This document shows positions 16,520 through 25,502 of a stretch of 64,000 nt of DNA, piece after piece. The notes under the pieces were generated by a model. It saw only the letters and a program-made list of their open reading frames with translations, did no database searches and was not told the DNA's origin. The position numbers and the translations under genes were made by a program. Numbering within the stretch: the first letter of the stretch is position 1; the number at the start of each line of letters is the position of its first letter. Source of the DNA: Ligilactobacillus murinus DSM 20452 = NBRC 14221 (GTDB lineage: Bacteria > Bacillota > Bacilli > Lactobacillales > Lactobacillaceae); contig NZ_BCVJ01000003.1 in assembly GCF_001591685.1 (NCBI RefSeq), forward strand, positions 18,680-82,679, written 5' to 3'.

Positions 16520-17608
16520 ATGGCTGAACGAATTTTAGATGTTAAAAACCTTAAAATCAATTTCCATACCTATGCGGGTGATGTTAAAGCCATTCGCGAT
16601 GTGAGTTTTCATTTGAATAAAGGTGAAACGTTAGCCATCGTAGGTGAATCTGGTTCAGGTAAATCGGTCACAACTAAGAGTATTATGGGCTTGTTAGCAA
16701 GTAATGCCAAAGTAGTTGGTGGTTCGATCATGTTCCAAGGACAAGATCTTTTGAAGAAATCTGAAAAAGAGATGCAAAAGATCCGTGGGAAAGATATCGC
16801 AATGATCTTCCAAGATCCGATGACTTCCCTTGATCCGACCATGAAGATCGGACGGCAAATTGCAGAACCTCTGATGGTCCATAAGAACATGGATAAGAAA
16901 AAAGCAATGGCGCAAGCCCTAGAGATCTTGAAATTAGTTGGGATCACCAATGCTGAAAAACGCTTCAATAACTATCCGCACCAATTCTCAGGTGGACAAC
17001 GACAGCGGATCGTGATCGCGATCGCTTTGGTATGTTATCCTGAGATCTTGATCGCTGACGAACCAACGACTGCTTTGGACGTAACGATCCAAGCGCAGAT
17101 CTTGAATTTGATGAAAGAATTGCAAGAAAAGATCGAGACTTCGATCATCTTTATCACGCACGACTTAGGTGTTGTTGCTGGGATGGCGGATCGGGTCGCC
17201 GTAATGTATGCGGGTCAGATCGTTGAATATGGGACTGTCGATGAGATCTTCTACAATCCAAAACATCCATATACTTGGGGCTTGCTAAACTCGATGCCAA
17301 CACTTTCAAGTACTAAACTCGAAGCGATCCCAGGGACACCACCAGATCTCTTAGATCCGCCAAAAGGTGATCCATTTGCAGCTCGTAATCCATATGCAAT
17401 GCAGATCGATGCTCAAAAGCAACCACCATTCTTTAAGGTGTCCGATACGCATTACGCTGCGACTTGGCTTTTGCATCCAGATGCACCACAGATCGAGCCC
17501 CCAGCAGAGATCATGCGCCGAGCAGAGATCTGGCGTGAGATCCAAGAACAAGAAGAAGTTGCAAAAAATCGGCGTGCAGAAGCGATGAAGCATGCGGATG
17601 CTGAATAG
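16520..17608 (+). CDS. oppD: Oligopeptide ABC transporter ATPase OppD
   Basis: A 362-residue ATPase with Walker A GESGSGKS, signature FSGGQRQR, Walker B ILIADEPTTALD and the switch His in ITHDLG. The C-terminal oligo_HPY region has IPGTPPDLLDPP. In typical OppD this region holds a four-cysteine iron-sulfur motif; here no cysteine is seen in it. The highly charged C terminus is followed by oppF after 17 bases. With OppF it powers peptide import. Confidence 0.95.
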   Translation: MAERILDVKNLKINFHTYAGDVKAIRDVSFHLNKGETLAIVGESGSGKSVTTKSIMGLLASNAKVVGGSIMFQGQDLLKKSEKEMQKIRGKDIAMIFQDPMTSLDPTMKIGRQIAEPLMVHKNMDKKKAMAQALEILKLVGITNAEKRFNNYPHQFSGGQRQRIVIAIALVCYPEILIADEPTTALDVTIQAQILNLMKELQEKIETSIIFITHDLGVVAGMADRVAVMYAGQIVEYGTVDEIFYNPKHPYTWGLLNSMPTLSSTKLEAIPGTPPDLLDPPKGDPFAARNPYAMQIDAQKQPPFFKVSDTHYAATWLLHPDAPQIEPPAEIMRRAEIWREIQEQEEVAKNRRAEAMKHADAE

Positions 17609-17625
17609 ACCAGGAGGAATTTAAC

Positions 17626-18579
17626 ATGCCAGAAAAACGCAAAAAATTGCTTGAAGTCAAGCACTTAAAACAATACTTCGGCGTGGGTAAACCTAGCATG
17701 GTCAAAGCCGTTGATGATGTTAGTTTCCACATTTTTGAAGGGGAAACATTTGGCTTAGTTGGTGAATCTGGTTCAGGTAAGACCACGACTGGTCGAAGCG
17801 TGATCCATTTGTATGAACCAACAGACGGTCAGATCCTCTTTGACGGTAAAGATGTCAGCAAGTTGACCTCACGTAAAGATCACCTTGAATTTTGCCGTGA
17901 AATGCAAATGATCTTTCAAGATCCATATGCTTCTTTGAATCCCCGGATGACAGTTGAAGATATCATCGCTGAAGGGATCGATATCCACGGCCTGGCTAAA
18001 AATAAAGAAGAACGCCGGGCTAAAGTCGAAGCACTCCTAGAAACAGTTGGCTTGAACAAAGACCACGCTAGTCGTTATCCCCACGAATTCTCAGGGGGAC
18101 AACGCCAACGGATCGGGATCGCGCGTGCTTTAGCGGTCGAACCGCGGTTTATCATCGCTGACGAACCGATCTCAGCATTGGACGTTTCGATCCAAGCGCA
18201 GGTCGTTAATTTATTGAAGGAATTGCAAGAAGAAAAGGGACTGACCTATCTCTTCATTGCACATGACCTTTCTATGGTGAAGTACATTTCAGATCGGATC
18301 GGTGTTATGCATTATGGCCGTTTGTTGGAAGTGGGCCCAGCAGATGATGTTTATAACAAGCCTTTGCATGATTACACAGCTAGTTTGATCTCAGCTGTAC
18401 CTGAGCCAGATCCAGAATTTGAACGCAATCGTAAGCAAAAAGAATACGATGCTTCGATCGAAGACGATAAGAAGGGCAAGCCGCGCAAGTTACATGAGAT
18501 CACGCCGGGACATTATGTTCGTTGTTCTGAAGATGAGATCGCAATGTATCAAGCTAAAGCTGCCAGCTACGAAAAATAA
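17626..18579 (+). CDS. oppF: Oligopeptide ABC transporter ATPase OppF
   Basis: A 317-residue ATPase with Walker A GESGSGKTT, signature FSGGQRQR, Walker B FIIADEPISALD and IAHDLS. The C-terminal extension of the peptide-transport family contains PGHYVRC. An AGGAGGA site precedes the ATG. It is the last gene of the opp operon, which ends in a long hairpin terminator. Confidence 0.95.
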   Translation: MPEKRKKLLEVKHLKQYFGVGKPSMVKAVDDVSFHIFEGETFGLVGESGSGKTTTGRSVIHLYEPTDGQILFDGKDVSKLTSRKDHLEFCREMQMIFQDPYASLNPRMTVEDIIAEGIDIHGLAKNKEERRAKVEALLETVGLNKDHASRYPHEFSGGQRQRIGIARALAVEPRFIIADEPISALDVSIQAQVVNLLKELQEEKGLTYLFIAHDLSMVKYISDRIGVMHYGRLLEVGPADDVYNKPLHDYTASLISAVPEPDPEFERNRKQKEYDASIEDDKKGKPRKLHEITPGHYVRCSEDEIAMYQAKAASYEK

Positions 18580-18592
18580 AAGTTTTAGAGTA

Positions 18593-18650
18593 TAAATAAA
18601 GCGGATCCTCCCATGATGGTTTTGCATCATGAGAAGATCCGCTTTATTTA
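18593..18650. terminator. Bidirectional terminator after oppF
   Basis: A 15-bp perfect stem (18593-18607 with 18636-18650) has flanking A and T tracts. Its top contains ATGATG, a GTTTTG loop and CATCAT. The apical loop resembles those at 1.2 and 32.9 kb. Confidence 0.88.
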
Positions 18651-18727
18651 TTAGTGTTGTATTGGTGAACATCCAGATAAGAATACCGAGTGATATAAAA
18701 TAGATGTCCGAAAACGAGTCTCTTTGT

Positions 18728-20041
18728 TTATTTTTCGATGTTTAAGACCCAAAAGAAGATCACAAAGACAAAGAATAAAACATACATCAAAGCTGGGACT
18801 TCTTTACCTTTACGTGCTGCGATCATCGTGATCGGATAAGCGATGAACCCAAGGGCTAAACCGTCTGAAATGCTGTAAGTAAGTGGCATCCCAGCGACGA
18901 TCAAGAAGGCTGGGATCGCGATCTCAAGTTTAGTCCAAGTTACTTGCGCCATGCTTTGAGCCATCAAAACACCAACGATGATCAAAGCCGGGGCGGTAAC
19001 TTGTGAAGTTGCCACTGTCAAAAGTGGTGAGAAGAATAGCCCTAGGATAAAGCAGATCCCAGTTGTAACAGCGGTCAGACCAGAACGTCCACCAACTGCG
19101 ATCCCGGCGGAAGATTCAACATAAGCCCCCACTGGGGAAGTTCCAAAAAGTGAACCAAAGAGCATGGCGGTCGAATCTGACATCAAAGCTTTCCCGACCC
19201 GGGGCATCTTGTTATTTTGTAAGAAGCCAGCTTGTTGCGCTAAGGCGATCAAAGTTCCAGCCGTATCAAAGAAGGTGACCAATAAGAAAGTGAGCACTAC
19301 GACCCACATTTGTAGGGTATTGATATCTTTTAGGTGTGATAGCGCAACTAAGAAAGTTTGATCCATGCTTGGTGCAGGTGCAACCAAAGCATGCGGCATT
19401 TGAATATTACCCGTTGCGATACCAAAGATCGCAGAAAGGACCATCCCGATAAAGATAGCCCCCGGAACTCGCATGACCATTAGGATCGAAACGACGATCA
19501 AGCCAAAGACAGTGACCCAAGTTGAGCCAGAAAAGCTCCCTAAGCCAACGAGCGTAGATTTGTCAGCAACGATCAGACCTCCGCCTTGAAGGCCGATAAA
19601 GGCGATAAACAAGCCGATCCCAGCTGAGATCGCTGCTTTTAGATCAGCTGGAATGGCATCGATGATCAACTCACGTAATTTAAAAACCGTGATGAGTAAA
19701 AAGATCACCGAAGCTACGAAGACCCCAGCTAAAGTTGTTTGCCAGGGAATATTCATTCCGATACAAACTGAGTAAGCAAAGAAGGCGTTGATCCCAAGAC
19801 TGGGAGCAGTAGCGATCGGATACTTGGCTAAAAGTCCCATCAATAAACAACCGATCGCACTAGCTAGAGCCGTTGCGGTAAAGACCGCCCCTTTGTCCAT
19901 ACCAGAAGCGCCTAAGATCTCAGGATTGACGAATAAAATATATGCCATTGAGATGAAGGTCGTAAAACCAGCAAGAATTTCGCGTTTTACGTTAGTTTTA
20001 AGACCAGTCAGATCAAAAAAATTGTCTAATGCAGTTTTCAC
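18728..20041 (-). CDS. pbuG: NCS2/AzgA-type purine permease (hypoxanthine/guanine/adenine)
   Basis: A 437-residue protein with about 13 membrane segments. It has the AzgA/PbuG signatures TNVKREILAGFTTFISMAYILFVNP (residues about 16-40) and the substrate-site regions SLGINAFFAYSV and GTSPVGAYVESSAGI. It takes up purine bases by proton symport. Start chosen at GTG 20041, with GAGG 9 bases upstream; another GTG 15 bases earlier overlaps this site. There is no room for a purine riboswitch in its short leader. The exact base preference is not determinable. Confidence 0.88.
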   Translation of the reverse strand: MKTALDNFFDLTGLKTNVKREILAGFTTFISMAYILFVNPEILGASGMDKGAVFTATALASAIGCLLMGLLAKYPIATAPSLGINAFFAYSVCIGMNIPWQTTLAGVFVASVIFLLITVFKLRELIIDAIPADLKAAISAGIGLFIAFIGLQGGGLIVADKSTLVGLGSFSGSTWVTVFGLIVVSILMVMRVPGAIFIGMVLSAIFGIATGNIQMPHALVAPAPSMDQTFLVALSHLKDINTLQMWVVVLTFLLVTFFDTAGTLIALAQQAGFLQNNKMPRVGKALMSDSTAMLFGSLFGTSPVGAYVESSAGIAVGGRSGLTAVTTGICFILGLFFSPLLTVATSQVTAPALIIVGVLMAQSMAQVTWTKLEIAIPAFLIVAGMPLTYSISDGLALGFIAYPITMIAARKGKEVPALMYVLFFVFVIFFWVLNIEK

Positions 20042-20198
20042 TGAAAAATACCTCACAATACAAAATGATTTAAAGCAACGTTATCTAATATACCGTAATT
20101 ACTAAAAAAAGCAAGATTTCATTTGCGTGCTACATATGTTAAAGTAGCGTAAATTAAGCTATACTAAGAACAAAGAATGAACTTTTGGGGGAAAAGCG

Positions 20199-21506
20199 AT
20201 GGAACAAAGAATTATTGCCTTAGGTCTAAGAATTCGCAAATGGTCTTTTTTTAGAATAATTCAGCGCACGTTTGCAGTGTTATTTCCATTTATTTTATTG
20301 GGAAGCTTTGCGCAAGTGATCGAATTTTCTTTACTACATCCCGATGGCTATCTAGGAAATCTGATCCAGATCGATGAATGGTTACCGCATTATCGAGCAG
20401 CTAATCAGTTATTTGGCAGTGTTTATATGCTGACTGCTGGTGTGATCGCTTTGCTGGCTGCGGGAACTTCAGCGAAGTATACTGCCCGCTTTTTTGAACG
20501 TGATGAACAATTAGCCAGTCTGACGGGCTTTTTAGTCTTTTTAGCGATCTGTTATCAGCGGTCTTTGGGAAATAACGGCCAGTTCAACTTTCGCCTCGAA
20601 CTATTAGGATTTCCCGGGTTAATTTTGGGGTTAGCGATCGGTTATGGTGTAGGTCTGGTGTTTAAATATTTGAGTAAACAAACAAATAAGAAGGCAGAAC
20701 ATGGTCAAGAACTATTAGCTCGCTCATTTAAAGGTCTATTACCATTGACCGTGGCATTATTATTTGCAGTAGTTTGCAATATTTTATTAGGGCTTTTATT
20801 CAAATATCAGATCTTTGAAGGTGTTGGTAGTTGGCTTCAGAGTCAAGCGACTAAGCAAAGCGGTTTTTGGGCAGTAATGTTTTTTGCTAGTATAACGCTG
20901 CTGCTGTCTTGGTTAGGCCTTAGTGGTCCGTACACCAACAATACCTTTGATAGTGACCAAAGTACGCTCAAAAATTTGAGTTATGCTTTGAGTCATAGTG
21001 ATCTAGCTAAAGTACCTGAGAAGTTCAATGCTAATACACTATATTTTAGTTATGGTGCCTTAGGAGGAACGGGAGCAACTTTGGGGTTGATCTTAGCGAT
21101 ATTTCTGGTGGCTAAACATCAAAATACGCGCAAACTAGCTGGTTGGAACGTCTTACCGAGCATGTTCAATACTAATGCAGCGTTTATGATCGGTCTACCA
21201 CTATTGTTCAATCCGTTTTATCTGTTACCATTTTTAGTTATTCCACTATTTAATATGGTGATCGGAGCTTTAGCGCTGTTGAGTGGCCTAGTTCCACCAG
21301 CAGTCTATCCGGTTTTGACGAAGACCCCGGGTGTTTTATACGCTTTTGTTGGGACAAATGGTTCTTGGGGCGTCTTGATCTTTACTTTTGGATTATTACT
21401 TTGTGACATATTATTATATCTACCCTTTGTCAGATTCGCAGAGAAGATCGCAGGGGCTTTGGATAATGAACGCAAGAGAGCAGGTGAAGTAGATGCAGAT
21501 CAATAA
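20199..21506 (+). CDS. Orphan PTS EIIC-like membrane protein (lactose/cellobiose family)
   Basis: A 435-residue protein with about 10 membrane helices that aligns by eye with cellobiose EIIC proteins, e.g. MFNTNAAFMIGLPLLFNPFYLLPF in place of IFNINEP...GLPIVLNP. The conserved Asn-Glu-Pro used for sugar binding is replaced by Asn-Ala, and the HG loop appears as LSGPYTNN. No EIIA or EIIB gene is nearby. It overlaps the following hydrolase gene by 14 bases, so the two act together. It may be a transporter without PTS phosphorylation or a membrane protein of new function. Confidence 0.75.
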   Translation: MEQRIIALGLRIRKWSFFRIIQRTFAVLFPFILLGSFAQVIEFSLLHPDGYLGNLIQIDEWLPHYRAANQLFGSVYMLTAGVIALLAAGTSAKYTARFFERDEQLASLTGFLVFLAICYQRSLGNNGQFNFRLELLGFPGLILGLAIGYGVGLVFKYLSKQTNKKAEHGQELLARSFKGLLPLTVALLFAVVCNILLGLLFKYQIFEGVGSWLQSQATKQSGFWAVMFFASITLLLSWLGLSGPYTNNTFDSDQSTLKNLSYALSHSDLAKVPEKFNANTLYFSYGALGGTGATLGLILAIFLVAKHQNTRKLAGWNVLPSMFNTNAAFMIGLPLLFNPFYLLPFLVIPLFNMVIGALALLSGLVPPAVYPVLTKTPGVLYAFVGTNGSWGVLIFTFGLLLCDILLYLPFVRFAEKIAGALDNERKRAGEVDADQ

Positions 21507-22353
21507 GCGTGGTATGGGGATGATCTTACTGGTATTTTTGATCCTTTTGGGGCTAGCGATCCCCTCATTTATTTGGACGCGACAAAATGTTAAAGATCTG
21601 GCACGATGGCATAATTCGCGTCTTTCACCTGTGATCATGATCCCAGGGAGTTCGGCTACCGAAAATCGGTTTGACGCCCTGATCAAAAAGATCAATAGTC
21701 GAAGCCCAAAAAAGCATAGTTTGTTAAAAGTCAAAGTCTATAACGATGGCACGATCAAGTATTCAGGCAAGATCAATGCCAAAGATAATGAGCCATTTAT
21801 CGTAGTTGGTTTTGAAAATAATAAAGATGGTTACAGCAATATCTTAAAGCAGGCCAAAATGTTTGATAAAGCTTTTGAGCAGTTGAGTGAGCGGTATGAA
21901 TTCAATAACTTCAAAGCGTTTGGACATTCAAATGGTGGCTTGATCTATACAGCCTTTTTAGAAAATTACCTACCTAATTATGATATTCAAGCCAAGGTCT
22001 TGATGACAGTCGGGACGCCATATAACTTCTCGGAAACTTCGCTACAACGAAAGACGCAAATGTTAGCGGATTTTATCAAAAATCGTCAGAAACTCCCGTC
22101 CGATCTTTTGGTCTATACAGTCGCGGGAACGGAGACTTATGACTCTGATGGGTTAGTTCCCGAGCGAAGTGTTGAAGCAGGCAAATACATCTATCAAGGG
22201 GTCGTGAAGCATTTTACTCAGATCACAGTGACTGGTAAAGATGCCCAGCATTCTGACTTACCCCAAAATGATCAAATCATCGAGTTGATCGATCGGTATG
22301 TTTTAGATCAAGAGCAAAATCAAAAGACTAAGAAGCTCAAAGAAAACAGTTAG
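21493..22353 (+). CDS. Secreted or membrane-anchored alpha/beta hydrolase, DUF915 family
   Basis: A 286-residue protein with an N-terminal hydrophobic anchor (residues 10-27). The alpha/beta hydrolase domain has the nucleophile elbow GHSNGG (serine near residue 156), an Asp in YDSDGLVP and a His in AQHSDLP. DUF915 proteins of lactobacilli are lipase-like hydrolases of unknown substrate. Its ATG overlaps the end of the EIIC-like gene, with AGGTGA just upstream, so the two are translationally linked. It would act at the outer face of the membrane. Confidence 0.82.
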   Translation: MQINKRGMGMILLVFLILLGLAIPSFIWTRQNVKDLARWHNSRLSPVIMIPGSSATENRFDALIKKINSRSPKKHSLLKVKVYNDGTIKYSGKINAKDNEPFIVVGFENNKDGYSNILKQAKMFDKAFEQLSERYEFNNFKAFGHSNGGLIYTAFLENYLPNYDIQAKVLMTVGTPYNFSETSLQRKTQMLADFIKNRQKLPSDLLVYTVAGTETYDSDGLVPERSVEAGKYIYQGVVKHFTQITVTGKDAQHSDLPQNDQIIELIDRYVLDQEQNQKTKKLKENS

Positions 22354-22404
22354 CGTAAAATATAGTATACTTGAAGTAAGAAGTTTTATTGTGGAGGAAA
22401 AAAT

Positions 22405-23214
22405 ATGGTCAAAAAACGCCAGCTTGATGCAAAAAGGATCGTAGTTAAAGTGGGGACAAGTACTTTGATCCACCCCAACGGTAAAGTCAATTTCCATGCT
22501 ATTGACCAATTGTGTTACGTCTTGACCGGTCTTGTCAATGATGGTAAACAAGTCGTCTTAGTCTCTTCTGGGGCGATCGGTGTCGGTATGGGACAAGTGG
22601 GCTTACACGAACGACCCGAATCGATCCCAGCTCAACAGGCGTTAGCAGCGATCGGACAAAGTGGTTTGATGTCAGTGTATCAACAACGCTTCTCACTTTA
22701 CGGTCAACGGATCGGACAGATCTTGTTAACGCATGACGTTTTAGAATACCCTTTGAGTCGCCAAAATGCTTTGAATACGTTCAATAGCTTATTGGAGTGG
22801 GGCGTGATCCCGATCGTTAATGAAAATGATACGGTTGCTGTCGATGAGATGGATCATCATACTAAGTTTGGTGATAACGACCAACTGTCAGCGATCGTGT
22901 CTTCGATCGTGGATGCTGATCTTTTAGTGATGTTATCTGATATTGATGGTTTCTTTGATAAGAATCCACGCAAATATGCCGATGCTAAACTCTTTGAGCG
23001 GATCACAAAGATCGATGAGACAGCTTTAGAAGCGGCTGGTGGCAAAGGTTCTAAGTTTGGAACTGGTGGAATGATGACCAAGTTGAAAGCAGCCAAAAGA
23101 ATGCTTGAAAATGACAAGATGATGATCTTAGCTAATGGACAAGATCCAGCGATCATTTTTGAGCTTATCAAAGGAGAGCCTTTAGGGACGCTATTTGTAA
23201 AGGAGGAAAAATAA
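22405..23214 (+). CDS. proB: Glutamate 5-kinase
   Basis: A 269-residue amino-acid kinase domain with VVKVGTSTL, LVSSGAIGVG, NENDTVAVDE and KFGTGGM. It lacks the C-terminal PUA domain found in enterobacterial ProB, as is usual in many Firmicutes. It phosphorylates glutamate in proline synthesis. GGAGG precedes the ATG. Its stop overlaps the start of proA by one base. Confidence 0.95.
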   Translation: MVKKRQLDAKRIVVKVGTSTLIHPNGKVNFHAIDQLCYVLTGLVNDGKQVVLVSSGAIGVGMGQVGLHERPESIPAQQALAAIGQSGLMSVYQQRFSLYGQRIGQILLTHDVLEYPLSRQNALNTFNSLLEWGVIPIVNENDTVAVDEMDHHTKFGDNDQLSAIVSSIVDADLLVMLSDIDGFFDKNPRKYADAKLFERITKIDETALEAAGGKGSKFGTGGMMTKLKAAKRMLENDKMMILANGQDPAIIFELIKGEPLGTLFVKEEK

Positions 23215-24458
23215 TGGCACTTGATTTGGAAAAAATGGGTACTGCCGCAAGAAATGCGGCCTTTAAATTAGCACAGATGAGCACCGAACAAAAAAATATG
23301 ATCTTAAAAGCGATGGCGCAAGCTTTAGTGGATAATGCAGCAACGATCATTACAGCTAATCAGGTCGATCTAGCCAAAGCAACTGAGATGAAGGCTAGCT
23401 TTGTCGATCGTTTGACTTTAGATGAAGCGCGGATCAAAGATATTGCTGAGGGCTTAAAGCAAGTCGCAGCTTTGCCAGATCCGATCGGAAATATCGATAA
23501 GGGTTGGATCAATCAAAATGGACTTCAAATCGTGCAACGGAGAGTTCCTTTAGGTGTTGTGGGAATGATCTATGAGGCGCGACCAAATGTGACGGTCGAT
23601 GCAGCCGGCTTGTGCTTTAAAGCTGGGAATGCGGTGATCTTGCGAGGGGGTAAGGAAGCTTTAGCGACAAACATCAAATTGACTGAGGTCTTACAACAAG
23701 TTCTAGTTGAAAATGATATCGCTAAAGAAGCGATCCAGATCATCACAGAAACCTCGCATCAAACTGCTGAAAAGTTCATGCAACTGAATGGCTATTTAGA
23801 TGTCTTGATCCCACGGGGTTCAGCGCGTTTGATCCAAACCGTCGTTCAAAAAGCAACTGTGCCAGTGATCGAAACGGGAGCGGGCAATTGTCATGTTTAT
23901 GTAGATAGTCAAGCAGACCTAGCGATGGCTGAAAAGATCGTAGTCAACGCTAAGTGTCAACGTCCATCTGTATGCAATGCGGCTGAGACTTTAGTTGTCC
24001 ATGCCGATGTGGCAGAAGAGTTCTTGCCTAAGCTCGCAGATGCCTTGGCTAAGTACAATGTCGAGTTACGTGGGGATGCGCGCACTTGTGAGATCTTGGG
24101 GGATGCAGCCATTCCAGCAAGCGAACGCGACTGGGATACAGAGTATAATGACTATATTTTAGCGGTAAAAGTCGTTGATACTTTGACAGAAGCGATCGTG
24201 CATATCAACGCGCATAATACAAAGCATTCAGAAGCGATCGTGACCGACAGCTATGCAAATGGGCAACGGTTTGTAAATGAAGTTGATGCTTCAAGTGTTT
24301 ACATCAATGCATCAACGCGTTTTACCGATGGCTTTGTCTTTGGCTTTGGAGCTGAGATCGGCATTTCGACGCAAAAATTACATGCGCGTGGACCGATGGG
24401 CTTAGAAGCTTTAACAACGACCAAGTACGTGATCAGTGGACAAGGACAAATAAGGTAG
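23214..24458 (+). CDS. proA: Glutamate-5-semialdehyde dehydrogenase (gamma-glutamyl phosphate reductase)
   Basis: A 414-residue aldehyde dehydrogenase superfamily member. It has VPLGVVGMIYEARPNVT, the catalytic Cys region VVNAKCQRPSVCNAAETL, and the C-terminal GFGAEIGISTQKLHARGPMGLEALTT. It makes glutamate semialdehyde for proline. It is translationally coupled to proB through the overlapping TAATG and closed by a hairpin terminator. Confidence 0.96.
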   Translation: MALDLEKMGTAARNAAFKLAQMSTEQKNMILKAMAQALVDNAATIITANQVDLAKATEMKASFVDRLTLDEARIKDIAEGLKQVAALPDPIGNIDKGWINQNGLQIVQRRVPLGVVGMIYEARPNVTVDAAGLCFKAGNAVILRGGKEALATNIKLTEVLQQVLVENDIAKEAIQIITETSHQTAEKFMQLNGYLDVLIPRGSARLIQTVVQKATVPVIETGAGNCHVYVDSQADLAMAEKIVVNAKCQRPSVCNAAETLVVHADVAEEFLPKLADALAKYNVELRGDARTCEILGDAAIPASERDWDTEYNDYILAVKVVDTLTEAIVHINAHNTKHSEAIVTDSYANGQRFVNEVDASSVYINASTRFTDGFVFGFGAEIGISTQKLHARGPMGLEALTTTKYVISGQGQIR

Positions 24459-24489
24459 CGTGAGCCAACGCGTTTTACGCCGTACGGGT

Positions 24490-24527
24490 AAGCCATCCTA
24501 CTTTGCATGTAGTAGGATGGCTTATTT
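24490..24527 (+). terminator. Terminator after proA
   Basis: A 13-bp perfect stem (24490-24502 with 24511-24523) has an 8-base loop TTGCATGT and is followed by ATTTG. The weak T run suggests moderate efficiency. Confidence 0.75.
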
Positions 24528-24546
24528 GCTAGTTTCAGGTGTGTGT

Positions 24547-24575
24547 TTGTATTTTGCCTTCAAAAGTGTTATAGT
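24547..24575 (+). promoter_or_regulatory. Promoter of the nitroreductase gene
   Basis: TTGTAT (24547-24552), 17 bases, TATAGT (24570-24575), 36 bases before the ATG. Confidence 0.55.
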
Positions 24576-24610
24576 ACGTTTTAATTACCAAAAGTAAGCA
24601 GGTGAAGTGG

Positions 24611-25366
24611 ATGAAAATTACTAATGAAACGCTAGCAACGCAATTGAATCATCGAAGTATTCGAGCTTTTGCAAAAAAACCGCTCGCTAAAGAACAACTG
24701 ACCGCGATCTATGAAGCGGCAAGACATACATCGACTAGCCAATTTCTACAACAGTTCAGTATTTTACGGATCACCGATGAAGCAAAGCGCAAGGCGATAA
24801 GTGAGATCGCCAAACAAGATTATGTTGGAGGAAATGGTGAGTTGTTGATCTTTTTAGCTGATCTAAATCGTAATGCTAAGATCAGACAGCACTTGGGCCA
24901 AGATATTGCTCGTTTACAGACGGCTGATCTCTTTTTTCAAGCAGTCAATGACACGGTTTTAGCCGTACAAAATGCGCTGTTAGCCGCCGAAAGTATGGGC
25001 TTAGGTGGAGTCGTTTTAGGGAGCATCAATAACGAACCTAAAAAACTAGTTACAGTGCTAGAGTTGCCCCAATTGACCTATCCGATATTAGGGCTCCAGC
25101 TAGGTCATCCGGCTCAAAGTCCCCAATTAAAGCCACGTTTGCCCCTAGAATTTACAGTCTTTGATGATAAATATCCCGCTGATTTTTCCTTGGCTGAGTT
25201 TAAAGACTACGATAAATTAGTCCATCAATACTATGATCTTCGTGACACTAACCGGCGAGTGGATGAATTTACTACCCAGATCGGCTCAAAAAAATTGGCT
25301 GCCCACAAGAGTTCGCGTGATGAGATAATGGCTGCGATCCAGGACCAAGGATTGTGTCTAGACTAA
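24611..25366 (+). CDS. NADPH-dependent FMN nitroreductase, NfrA/NfsA type
   Basis: A 251-residue nitroreductase-fold protein. HRSIRAFAKKPL holds the FMN phosphate contacts; ARHTSTSQFLQ and GLGGVVLGSINNEP are as in the NfsA/FRP subgroup. These enzymes reduce quinones, nitro compounds or flavin with NADPH. Start chosen at ATG 24611, with AGGTGA about 6 bases upstream; the GTG at 24602 overlaps that site. Single-gene unit between a terminator and a new promoter. Confidence 0.88.
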   Translation: MKITNETLATQLNHRSIRAFAKKPLAKEQLTAIYEAARHTSTSQFLQQFSILRITDEAKRKAISEIAKQDYVGGNGELLIFLADLNRNAKIRQHLGQDIARLQTADLFFQAVNDTVLAVQNALLAAESMGLGGVVLGSINNEPKKLVTVLELPQLTYPILGLQLGHPAQSPQLKPRLPLEFTVFDDKYPADFSLAEFKDYDKLVHQYYDLRDTNRRVDEFTTQIGSKKLAAHKSSRDEIMAAIQDQGLCLD

Positions 25367-25384
25367 AAAGATAAGTGTTTTGGA

Positions 25385-25412
25385 TTTGATTTAAGAATAA
25401 TTTTGTTATAAT
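25385..25412 (+). promoter_or_regulatory. Promoter before a close terminator
   Basis: TTTGAT (25385-25390), 16 bases, TATAAT (25407-25412). A transcript from here would start near 25419 and meet a terminator after about 55 bases. Confidence 0.55.
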
Positions 25413-25436
25413 AGGCTTAAGAAGTGTGAGCCAAGT

Positions 25437-25476
25437 AAAGACCCGATGACCCGCGCGTCATTTGGGTCTTTTTTTT
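25437..25476 (+). terminator. Strong intrinsic terminator or attenuator before the gene at 25503
   Basis: AAAGACCC and ATGAC on the left pair with GTCAT and GGGTCTTT on the right; eight T residues follow. It lies between a perfect TATAAT box and the Shine-Dalgarno of the next gene, so it can end readthrough from the nitroreductase gene or attenuate the next one. Confidence 0.85.
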
Positions 25477-25502
25477 AGCTTATTGGATAAGGAAGTTGAT
25501 CG

